Assembly (NCBI GenBank): GCA_023258655.1
Contig: JALQWO010000075.1
Coordinates: forward strand, 1 to 8,042
DNA from: Bacteroidia bacterium
GTDB lineage: Bacteria; Bacteroidota; Bacteroidia; NS11-12g; UBA955
DNA: 8,042 nucleotides
Reading direction: 5' to 3'
Shown: in pieces, positions 1-5,735 of the stretch
Numbering within the stretch: the stretch's first letter is position 1
Layout of the letters: each line of letters starts with the position of its first letter
The notes under the pieces: generated by a model
The model's database searches: none
The model's input: only the letters and a program-made list of their open reading frames with translations
What the model was told of the DNA's origin: nothing
Position numbers and translations under genes: made by a program

Positions 1-355
1 AGCAGAGTTGATTGCCTATAGAGAAGCCAAATTTGGTCCCACCGGCGAATTGTTCCAAGAGCGGGCCCGTTTGATCAAACCTTTGCAGGACAAGGTATAT
101 GACGCAGTTCAGAACGTGGCGAAAAAAGAGGGATATGCCTATATTTTCGACAAGAGCGGTGGCGCGTTGATGTTGTATGCCGATCAGAAGTACGACAAAA
201 CCTTGGAGGTCATGGAGGCGTTGGGCATTCCCACTGAAGATATGCCGGGAGCCAATGCAACACCAGCCAAGCCCAATACCCAGAACCGCGGTGGCGCACC
301 CCGTCCGAACACCGGCGTAAACGGAGGAAATCAAGAAACCCCCGACGGGAATTAA
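1..355 (+). CDS. OmpH/Skp-family periplasmic chaperone, 3' end only
   Basis: The reading frame is open from the first base of the window and stops at TAA 353-355, so the start, signal peptide and most of the coiled-coil arm lie upstream. The visible 117 residues match the C-terminal part of OmpH/Skp proteins: a helical segment (FQERARLIKPLQDKVYDAVQ) followed by the family's closing strand-helix motif GYAYIFDKSGGALMLYA. After about residue 75 of the visible part the protein ends in a low-complexity tail rich in Pro, Asn, Gly and Thr, which the second OmpH lacks. Known family role: a periplasmic holdase that carries unfolded outer-membrane proteins to the BAM complex. The next gene, 26 bp downstream, is a paralogue on the same strand, so the two are probably co-transcribed. 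Family assignment is secure; the specific function of the tail is unknown. Confidence 0.87.
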   Translation, partial: AELIAYREAKFGPTGELFQERARLIKPLQDKVYDAVQNVAKKEGYAYIFDKSGGALMLYADQKYDKTLEVMEALGIPTEDMPGANATPAKPNTQNRGGAPRPNTGVNGGNQETPDGN

Positions 356-381
356 TCAGAAAAATAATAATTACAGGATAC

Positions 382-894
382 ATGAAAAAAACCATTCTTT
401 TTATCGCCATGACCATGCTTGTTGCTTTGGGTTCAATGGCTCAAGCACAGAAAATTGCTACCATTAACACCGCCAAAGTGGTGGATACGTTGCCCCAAAA
501 GGATTCTGCCTTGGCACAGTTGGCCAGAATCGAACAGGGTTATGCCATGCGTTTGCAGGATTTGGAAATGGAGATGCAAAACAAGGAGAAAGACTACCAA
601 GCCAAATTGGCCATGAAAGCTTCTCAAGCGCAGTTGGAATTGATCCAAAAGAGTTTCCAACGTTTGCAGCAAGAGGCCCAAGAAACACAGGAGGCTTACA
701 AAGCAGAGATTCAGTCAGAGCAAGCCAAATTGTACCAACCCATCTTGGATGCGGTAAAGAAATCTGCGGGTGATGTGGCCAAAGCCAAGGGCTATGCACA
801 CGTGATCGATAATTCTACCGGTTCTGTGGTTTGGAGTGCCAATCCAGCCGATGATATCACCGCGGCAGTGATCGCTGCCATGTTGAAGAAATAA
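382..894 (+). CDS. ompH: OmpH/Skp-family periplasmic chaperone
   Basis: Complete 170-residue protein. It begins with a typical Sec signal peptide: MKK, a hydrophobic stretch to about residue 17, and a likely cleavage after Ala22 (MAQA before QK). The mature protein has the OmpH/Skp layout: an N-terminal strand (KIATINTAKVVDTLP), a long charged, Gln-rich coiled-coil arm at roughly residues 45-120 (repeated EMEMQNKEKDYQAK-like heptads), and the closing motif GYAHVIDNSTGSVVW near residues 137-151. Length agrees with the family (about 160-180 residues). Known role: a trimeric periplasmic holdase for outer-membrane proteins in transit to BAM. The ATG at 382 is the only start that keeps the signal peptide; no Shine-Dalgarno sequence is evident, as usual in Bacteroidota. 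It follows a paralogue by 26 bp and is closed by a strong terminator at 917-949. Confidence 0.92.
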   Translation: MKKTILFIAMTMLVALGSMAQAQKIATINTAKVVDTLPQKDSALAQLARIEQGYAMRLQDLEMEMQNKEKDYQAKLAMKASQAQLELIQKSFQRLQQEAQETQEAYKAEIQSEQAKLYQPILDAVKKSAGDVAKAKGYAHVIDNSTGSVVWSANPADDITAAVIAAMLKK

Positions 895-915
895 TTGGCG
901 AAGACCTTATATTTG
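883..915 (+). promoter_or_regulatory. Candidate murI promoter overlapping the ompH end and terminator
   Basis: TATATTTG at 908-915 matches the Bacteroidota -7 consensus TAnnTTTG exactly. A TTG at 883-885 lies 22 bp upstream as a possible -33 element, within the loose spacing reported for the phylum. Initiation would be expected near 919-922, inside the 5' arm of the terminator hairpin. The resulting transcript would lack part of that arm and could escape termination. This is inferred from sequence motifs alone. Confidence 0.4.
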
Positions 916-916
916 A

Positions 917-949
917 GGACTGCTGTGAGAACGGCAGTCCTTTTCTTTT
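917..949 (+). terminator. Strong intrinsic terminator after ompH
   Basis: Arms 917-926 (GGACTGCTGT) and 931-940 (ACGGCAGTCC) pair over 10 bp with one T-G wobble. They close a GAGA tetraloop (927-930, GNRA type), and TTTTCTTTT follows at 941-949. This is a textbook rho-independent terminator 22 bp after the ompH stop codon. It lies only 22 bp before the GTG chosen as the murI start, leaving almost no room for a conventional promoter between the two. Confidence 0.9.
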
Positions 950-971
950 GCAGCAACGAACACACAAGCAC

Positions 972-1820
972 GTGACAAATTCCAAGGAAATCGCACAGGG
1001 TAAAATCGGGATATTTGATTCGGGTTACGGGGGACTGACCGTGATGCGCAGTATAGTGGATGCGTTGCCTCAATATGACTATTTGTATTTGGGCGACAAT
1101 GCACGAGCGCCCTACGGCAACAGGTCGTTTGATACCGTGTACCATTACACTTTGGAGTGTGTGAATTGGTTGTTCGATCAGGGTTGTGATTTGGTGATTT
1201 TGGCCTGCAATACAGCTTCGGCCAAGGCCTTGCGTCAGATTCAGCAAGTGGATTTGCCCAAGCGAAACGACCACAAGCGTGTCTTGGGCGTTATTCGTCC
1301 CACCACCGAACAGTTGGGTCATATGACGGCGTCGGGGGTAGTGGGCGTGTTGGGTACGGAGGGCACGGTAAGGTCGGGTTCGTATCCGATTGAGTTGGCC
1401 AAGTTTTTCCCGGAGGTAGTGGTGGAGCAAGAGGCTTGTCCGATGTGGGTTTATTTGGTTGAGCACAACCAGCGTAAGGGTGAGGGGACAGATTATTTTG
1501 TAAAGCAGCATGTGGACCGCATTTTTCAGCGAAATCCACGCATTGATACGTTGTTGTTGGCATGTACGCATTATCCTTTGTTGACGGAGACGATAGAGAA
1601 ATTTTTGCCGGAGGGGGTGAAATTGGTTTCACAGGGGGGATTGGTAGCGGAGCGATTGGCGGATTATTTGGGTCGTCATCCCGAGATGGAGGCGCGCCTG
1701 CGGCGCGCCGGTTTCCGGTCCTTCAACACAACCGACGATCCACAGACCTTTGAAAAGCAGGCGTCCGTATTTTTTGGAGAACCCATAGTGGCCTCCCATG
1801 TGGAAATTGGTCAACATTGA
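972..1820 (+). CDS. murI: Glutamate racemase
   Basis: Converts L-glutamate to D-glutamate for peptidoglycan synthesis, in the cytoplasm and without a cofactor, using two cysteines. With the GTG at 972 as start the protein has 282 residues, normal for MurI. Family motifs appear in order: GIFDSGYGGLTV (13-24, with catalytic-site Asp16 and Ser17), YLGDNARAPYG (39-49), ACNTASA with catalytic Cys79, the glycine-rich GVLGTEGTVRSGSYP (125-139), and ACTHYP with the second catalytic Cys198. The frame is open back to a TTG at 948, but that codon lies within the terminator T-tract and adds eight residues outside the conserved domain, so GTG 972 is preferred. There is no ATG alternative and no clear ribosome binding site. 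It follows the two ompH genes and precedes uvrC by 27 bp. A very GC-rich palindrome sits near residues 240-246. Confidence 0.94.
   Translation: MTNSKEIAQGKIGIFDSGYGGLTVMRSIVDALPQYDYLYLGDNARAPYGNRSFDTVYHYTLECVNWLFDQGCDLVILACNTASAKALRQIQQVDLPKRNDHKRVLGVIRPTTEQLGHMTASGVVGVLGTEGTVRSGSYPIELAKFFPEVVVEQEACPMWVYLVEHNQRKGEGTDYFVKQHVDRIFQRNPRIDTLLLACTHYPLLTETIEKFLPEGVKLVSQGGLVAERLADYLGRHPEMEARLRRAGFRSFNTTDDPQTFEKQASVFFGEPIVASHVEIGQH
1691..1709. repeat. GC-rich palindrome inside murI
   Basis: Two copies of the 8-bp palindrome GGCGCGCC (1691-1698 and 1702-1709) flank the trinucleotide TGC. They can form a hairpin made almost entirely of G-C pairs, or two overlapping small palindromes. It encodes part of EARLRRAG in the MurI C-terminal region. 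It is far more GC-rich than its surroundings. Whether it is a dispersed element or chance codon choice cannot be told from one window. Confidence 0.55.
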
Positions 1821-1843
1821 TTGGTCATTCCCGCGTAATTTTG
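1817..1843 (+). promoter_or_regulatory. Candidate uvrC promoter next to the start codon
   Basis: TAATTTTG at 1836-1843 fits the Bacteroidota -7 consensus TAnnTTTG. TTG at 1817-1819, 16 bp upstream, could serve as the -33 element, though the spacing is slightly short. Only four bases (TTCC) separate the box from the uvrC ATG, so a transcript from here would be leaderless or nearly so. Motif-based inference only. Confidence 0.38.
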
Positions 1844-1847
1844 TTCC

Positions 1848-3677
1848 ATGCAACCCGCACATCTCGTCGATGTTTTAAAGTCGCTCCCGCACAAACCGGG
1901 GGTTTACAAATACTTCGACGCCGAGGATGTTATCATCTATGTGGGGAAGGCAAAGAACCTCAAAAAACGCGTCAGTAGTTACTTCTCCAAACAGCATCAC
2001 GAAAACCGAAAAACGGCCATTTTGGTGAGCAAAATTCAGCGAATCGAATTCACCGTGGTGGACACAGAGATGGATGCTTTGTTGTTGGAAAATAGCCTCA
2101 TCAAAGAATTTCAGCCGCGGTACAATATTTCACTCAAGGACGACAAAACCTATCCCTATATCAGGGTGTCAGCCGAGCGCTATCCCAAAGTGTTTCCTAC
2201 CCGGAATCCGGTGCGCGATGGCTCCGAGTATTTCGGTCCCTATGCCAATGTGAAGGTCATGCACACGGTATTGGATTTGGTGAAGAAATTGTATCCCACG
2301 CGAAATTGTCATTTGGTGATGTCGCCGGCGAGCGTAGCCGCCGGCAAACACAAAATTTGCATGGAATACCAGCTGGGAAACTGCAAAGGCCCCTGTGAAG
2401 GACATCAATCGGAAGCTTCCTACAACGAGAGCATTGCCCACATCAAATACTTGCTCAAAGGACATCTCGGAGAGGTGAAACAGCATTTGAAGGGGCTCAT
2501 GTTGCAATCTGCTGCAGCGCTGCAATTTGAAGAAGCCCAAGAATACAAGGAAAAGTTGGATTCCCTGGAACGCTACCAATCGAAAAGTACAGTGGTGAGC
2601 ACAACCCTGGGCGATTTGGAGGTTTACAGCATCAGCTCCACAGAAAAAGTGGCATTTGTCAATTTCTTGCGGGTGAGCCAAGGATTGATTGTGGTAAGCC
2701 GAAACGTGGAAATTCGAAAGAAATTGGATGAATCAGATGCCGAATTGTTGGAGGCAACGGTGGCTGAAATGCGGGCACAATACGGCGATGACTGCAAAGA
2801 GATCGTGTTGAGTCAACCCCTGGATTTGGAGTTTCCTGGCGTGGGTATCACTGTTCCCAAAATGGGTGATAAACGACGCTTGCTCGAACTCAGTATGAAA
2901 AATACGCTGCTCTACAAGCAAGAAAAATTATCGCAATACGAAAAACTCAATCCAGAGCTGCGCGTGGATCGCTTGATGGAGCAAATGAAAAAAGATTTGC
3001 GCTTGAGCGAAATGCCCAAGCATATTGAGTGTTTTGACAATTCCAATTTCCAAGGAACCTATCCAGTGAGTGCCTGTGTGGTATTCAAAAATGGCAAGCC
3101 CGCGAAATCGGAATACCGACATTTTAACGTACGCACCGTGGAAGGCCCTGATGATTTTGCCACAATGAAAGAGGCATTGACCCGGAGATATTCCCGTTTG
3201 CAAGAAGAAGGAAAGCCCTTGCCCCAGCTGATTGTGGTGGATGGTGGCAAAGGACAGCTCAGCGCGGCGGTGGAAGCGCTCAAGGCCATGGGACTTTATG
3301 GAAAATTGGCCATTGTAGGCATTGCCAAACGCTTGGAAGAAATTTATTACCCCGGAGATCCTCTGCCGATGTACATCGATAAAAAGTCTGAAACATTGAA
3401 AGTGATTCAGCACATGCGCGATGAAGCTCATCGCTTTGGCATTACCCATCATCGAAGCCGTCGTGATCGAGGCACACTCAGAACGGCATTGACAGAAGTG
3501 CCCGGCGTGGGAGAGGAAACTGCCCGTGCTTTGCTCAAGCATTTTAAGAGTGTTACTCGGGTGAAAGAGGCAAGTGTAGATACCCTGGCCGGTGTGGTTG
3601 GTCGTGCGAAAGCCAAGATTATTGTGGATTTTTATCAAGGGAGTGCATCGGACAGTGATGAAATGGTCGTTTTGTAG
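1848..3677 (+). CDS. uvrC: UvrABC system protein C (excision nuclease subunit)
   Basis: Makes the dual incisions on either side of a DNA lesion marked by UvrA-UvrB. The 609-residue protein has the full domain order. The N-terminal GIY-YIG nuclease (about 14-95) shows GVY 18-20, YVG 31-33, Arg41 and Glu81 and makes the 3' cut. A four-cysteine region (Cys154, Cys171, Cys179, Cys183) corresponds to the [4Fe-4S] ligands described in E. coli UvrC. The UVR domain for UvrB contact is near 205-240 (LQFEEA 225-230). The RNase H-like 5' nuclease has Asp397 in CFDNSN, Asp435/436, Asp465 in VVDGGKGQ, and His528 in DEAHRFGITHHR. A C-terminal helix-hairpin-helix region begins near residue 549 (EVPGVGEETA). 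All expected catalytic residues are present, so it should be functional. It sits 27 bp after murI and 12 bp before pabB. Confidence 0.97.
   Translation: MQPAHLVDVLKSLPHKPGVYKYFDAEDVIIYVGKAKNLKKRVSSYFSKQHHENRKTAILVSKIQRIEFTVVDTEMDALLLENSLIKEFQPRYNISLKDDKTYPYIRVSAERYPKVFPTRNPVRDGSEYFGPYANVKVMHTVLDLVKKLYPTRNCHLVMSPASVAAGKHKICMEYQLGNCKGPCEGHQSEASYNESIAHIKYLLKGHLGEVKQHLKGLMLQSAAALQFEEAQEYKEKLDSLERYQSKSTVVSTTLGDLEVYSISSTEKVAFVNFLRVSQGLIVVSRNVEIRKKLDESDAELLEATVAEMRAQYGDDCKEIVLSQPLDLEFPGVGITVPKMGDKRRLLELSMKNTLLYKQEKLSQYEKLNPELRVDRLMEQMKKDLRLSEMPKHIECFDNSNFQGTYPVSACVVFKNGKPAKSEYRHFNVRTVEGPDDFATMKEALTRRYSRLQEEGKPLPQLIVVDGGKGQLSAAVEALKAMGLYGKLAIVGIAKRLEEIYYPGDPLPMYIDKKSETLKVIQHMRDEAHRFGITHHRSRRDRGTLRTALTEVPGVGEETARALLKHFKSVTRVKEASVDTLAGVVGRAKAKIIVDFYQGSASDSDEMVVL
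2324..2345. repeat. GC-rich hairpin inside uvrC
   Basis: Arms GCCGGCG (2324-2330) and CGCCGGC (2339-2345) are exact reverse complements around an 8-base loop (AGCGTAGC). The hairpin encodes residues about 159-166, a variable segment between the first two iron-sulfur cysteines of UvrC. Its GC content is much higher than that of flanking codons. The sequence differs from the palindrome in murI, so the two are not copies of one element. Confidence 0.5.
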
Positions 3678-3689
3678 TAATGATTTGAA

Positions 3690-4952
3690 ATGCAAGAAGA
3701 TAAGAATACCTACCTACTGGAATGTTTGCTAGAAAAGGCCAGGGAGGCGTCGTTTTCTGCCTTGTTTCTAAGCAATGAGTTTGCCGATCAGTATGGCCGT
3801 TGGCAATGGTTGGTGGGGTATGATGCTGCCTATACAACAAGCAACCTCTCTGAGGTGGATTTGATGTCGAACACGCCCTGGTTTGGGTATATTTCTTATG
3901 ATTATAAGAATGTCATCGAACCGATGCTGCAGAGCCAACACAAGGTGTTATCGCAGTTTTCTACGGTCAAATTTGTACAGCCCAAAACCTGGGTGGGACT
4001 TGATAGAAATGGTCAATTGCATGGAAATGCGGATGGATTGGCCTTTGGAGAGGCGATACTAAATAACCCCATAACTCAGTCTGCATCGCCGAAAGGAGAT
4101 CGGGAGACTCTGCCAAAACTTCATTGGGAGGCCCATACCGCGAGGGAAGAGTATTTGTCGCATATCGCCCAAATTCAACACCACATCAAAGAGGGAGATT
4201 TTTACGAAATGAATCACTGCATTGCGTTTTCAGCACAAGCGAAAATCGACCCGTATCAAACGTTTGCAGCTTTGAATCGAAAAGCACCTGCGCCCTTTGC
4301 TTGTTTTGTGAAAGATGAAACCCAATTCTTGCTCTGTGCAAGTCCCGAAAGGTATATCGCCCTGCACAACGAACGGCTGATTTCGCAGCCCATTAAAGGA
4401 ACGCGGAAGCGACAAATAACATTGGAAGCTGAGCAACGTGATGTCGATGCCCAAGCCGTCCTATCGTTGAAGAACGCCCCAAAGGATCGTGCCGAGAATA
4501 TCATGATTGTTGACTTGGTGCGCAATGATTTGTCGCGGGTTTGTGCGCCTGGCAGTGTGCGCGTGCCTGAATTGTGCGAAGTATACACGTATTCCCATGT
4601 TCATCAGATGATTTCAACAGTGGTGGGGGAGCCCAAGCCTGGGATCGGGTTGAAGGAGGTAGTGCATGCCACCTTTCCCATGGGCAGTATGACCGGTGCG
4701 CCCAAAATAGCGGTAATGCAAAACACGGAACAGTTTGAGCGATTTTCTCGTGGAGTGTACTCAGGTAGTGTGGGTTATGTTTTTCAGGGTGCGATGGACT
4801 TCAACGTGGTCATCCGTGCATTGGTGTACGATGACGTCCAGCAAAAATTGTCCTACGCAGTGGGAGGGGCCATCACCATCGACAGTGATGCAGCAGAAGA
4901 ATACCAAGAGTGTTTGGACAAAGCAGCTACGGTGCTGTCGATTTTCGGCTGA
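3690..4952 (+). CDS. pabB: Aminodeoxychorismate synthase component I
   Basis: Chorismate-binding enzyme that aminates chorismate to 4-amino-4-deoxychorismate, the p-aminobenzoate branch of folate synthesis, using ammonia from a PabA glutaminase not seen in this window. The 420-residue protein carries the family core in its C-terminal two thirds: ASPERY, PIKGT at 234-238, ENIMIVDLVRND from 269, the HQMISTV segment, FPMGSMTGAPK from 329, SRGVYSGSVGY, and a final EEYQECLDKA. Lys236 in PIKGT separates PabB from anthranilate synthase TrpE and the isochorismate synthases, which carry Ala there; in PabB this lysine forms a covalent intermediate. The N-terminal third is divergent. Start ATG 3690 is 12 bp past the uvrC stop with no clear ribosome binding site, which suggests co-transcription. 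Its TGA directly abuts the stop codon of the convergent regulator gene. An anthranilate synthase role is unlikely but not excluded experimentally. Confidence 0.9.
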   Translation: MQEDKNTYLLECLLEKAREASFSALFLSNEFADQYGRWQWLVGYDAAYTTSNLSEVDLMSNTPWFGYISYDYKNVIEPMLQSQHKVLSQFSTVKFVQPKTWVGLDRNGQLHGNADGLAFGEAILNNPITQSASPKGDRETLPKLHWEAHTAREEYLSHIAQIQHHIKEGDFYEMNHCIAFSAQAKIDPYQTFAALNRKAPAPFACFVKDETQFLLCASPERYIALHNERLISQPIKGTRKRQITLEAEQRDVDAQAVLSLKNAPKDRAENIMIVDLVRNDLSRVCAPGSVRVPELCEVYTYSHVHQMISTVVGEPKPGIGLKEVVHATFPMGSMTGAPKIAVMQNTEQFERFSRGVYSGSVGYVFQGAMDFNVVIRALVYDDVQQKLSYAVGGAITIDSDAAEEYQECLDKAATVLSIFG

Positions 4953-5639
4953 TTAAGGCTCGAATTTGTATCCCACACCTTTTACGGTGTAAATGAATTT
5001 GTCGTCGAGCTTTTCCCGAATTTTTCGCACGTGAACATCAATGGTGCGATCAACAACCAAGACTTCATTGCCCCATACATTTTCTAGGATTTCGTCTCTG
5101 CTGAATACGCGACCGGGACGCGATGCCAAAAAGGCCAACAATTCAAATTCTTTTCGGGGTAATTGAAGTATTTTCCCGCTGTATTCAACCACGAAGCGTT
5201 CACGGTCAATTTTGATGGAATTGAAATCGTATTTTTCCGGTTCCGGGGTTTGGATGGCGTTGCCGCGACGTAAAATGGCTTTCACACGACTCAACAAAAC
5301 GCGATTTCTTACTGGTTTGGCGATGTAGTCATCTGCACCGGCTTCGAATCCTGCCAACTCGGCAAATTCTTCGGAGCGTGCCGTCAAGAAAATCACGGGG
5401 ATGTTGCATGTTTCAGGATTGTCTTTGAGCTGTCTGCAGGCTTCCATGCCATCCATGACAGGCATCATCACATCCATGATGATGATTTCCGGCTTCACTT
5501 TTCGGGCTTGGTCGAGGGCTTGGGCACCATTGGCAGCAATATGAACTTCAAACCCTTCTTTGGCCAATGAATGCCGAATGAGTTCGAGAATATCTTGCTC
5601 GTCATCAACTACCAAAACTTTAGGCATTCCTTTAATCAT
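4953..5639 (-). CDS. OmpR/PhoB-type DNA-binding response regulator
   Basis: A 228-residue two-component regulator. The receiver domain (about 6-122) has the acidic pair Asp12-Asp13, phosphoacceptor Asp56 in IIMDVMMP, Thr86, Tyr105 and Lys108 in DDYIAKP, so all phosphorylation and switch residues are intact. The C-terminal winged-helix domain (about 133-228) shows the OmpR/PhoB pattern: LPRKEFELLAFLASRPGRVF, the recognition-helix stretch VVDRTIDVHVRKIREKL, and the wing YTVKGVGYKFEP. It should bind direct repeats as a dimer after phosphorylation. No histidine kinase is encoded next to it, so its partner and signal are unknown; a PhoB role in phosphate response is possible but unproven. ATG 5639 is chosen; ATG 5627 (MPKVLVVDDE) is an alternative. 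Upstream lie a candidate promoter and an 11-bp-period direct repeat that may mediate autoregulation. Confidence 0.93.
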   Translation of the reverse strand: MIKGMPKVLVVDDEQDILELIRHSLAKEGFEVHIAANGAQALDQARKVKPEIIIMDVMMPVMDGMEACRQLKDNPETCNIPVIFLTARSEEFAELAGFEAGADDYIAKPVRNRVLLSRVKAILRRGNAIQTPEPEKYDFNSIKIDRERFVVEYSGKILQLPRKEFELLAFLASRPGRVFSRDEILENVWGNEVLVVDRTIDVHVRKIREKLDDKFIYTVKGVGYKFEP

Positions 5640-5646
5640 TGTGTTA

Positions 5647-5676
5647 CAAAGGAATTGATTTGATGTTAATTATCAA
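5647..5676 (-). promoter_or_regulatory. Candidate promoter of the response regulator gene
   Basis: Reading the minus strand, TTG (5676-5674), a 19-bp spacer and TTCCTTTG (5654-5647) resemble the Bacteroidota -33/-7 promoter, with one mismatch to TAnnTTTG. The box ends seven bases before the ATG at 5639, which implies a very short or absent leader. The perfect direct repeats lie 9-30 bp upstream of the -33 element, a usual place for an OmpR-family activator. Weak match, so tentative. Confidence 0.3.
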
Positions 5677-5685
5677 CTCGCTTTG

Positions 5686-5714
5686 TATTAAGTTTCTATT
5701 AAGTAAACCCTAAG
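5686..5714 (-). promoter_or_regulatory. Direct repeat with 11-bp period, possible regulator operator
   Basis: TATTAAGT occurs at 5686-5693 and again, identical, at 5697-5704, with starts exactly 11 bp apart. A degenerate third copy, CCCTAAG at 5708-5714, keeps the TAAG core in the same phase. Seven-base direct repeats with four-base spacers are the geometry of PhoB/OmpR-family binding sites. The repeats lie 47-65 bp upstream of the response-regulator start codon. Autoregulation is an inference. The third repeat overlaps the hairpin downstream of the tlpA-like gene. Confidence 0.42.
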
Positions 5715-5729
5715 AGAAAGTTGGGGTTT
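5705..5729 (-). terminator. Probable terminator after the TlpA-like gene
   Basis: Arms 5705-5713 (AAACCCTAA) and 5721-5729 (TTGGGGTTT) pair over 9 bp with one T-G wobble around a 7-base loop. The hairpin begins seven bases past the TAA of the tlpA-like gene. On the minus strand the 3' arm ends in TTT followed by ACTTAATAG, so the U-tract is poor, and the call is moderate. Confidence 0.5.
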
Positions 5730-5735
5730 TGGCAA

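Noticed and set aside
948..971. TTG at 948 as the murI start
   Set aside because: It falls inside the terminator T-tract and adds eight residues before the conserved domain; GTG 972 is a simpler choice.
792..1571. Long minus-strand open frame of about 259 codons opposite murI
   Set aside because: It lies entirely opposite well-supported coding sequence, shows no family motif, and its composition is that of a reverse-frame shadow.
2928..3695. Minus-strand open frame of about 255 codons opposite uvrC
   Set aside because: It overlaps the conserved nuclease domain of uvrC and has a His/Gln/Phe-rich, motif-free translation typical of antisense shadows.
3690..4952. Anthranilate synthase TrpE or isochorismate synthase as the identity of pabB
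   Set aside because: The PIKGT lysine is diagnostic of PabB; TrpE and isochorismate synthases carry Ala at that position, and no trp genes are nearby.
4940..4970. Hairpin around the pabB/regulator stop codons as a bidirectional terminator
   Set aside because: The stem is short and bulged (TTCGGCT with GGCTCGAA) and there is no real T-tract in either direction.
4975..4990. ACACC/GGTGT inverted repeat near the end of the regulator gene
   Set aside because: It encodes the conserved YTVKGVGYKF wing motif, so it is explained by protein coding; the stem is only 5 bp.
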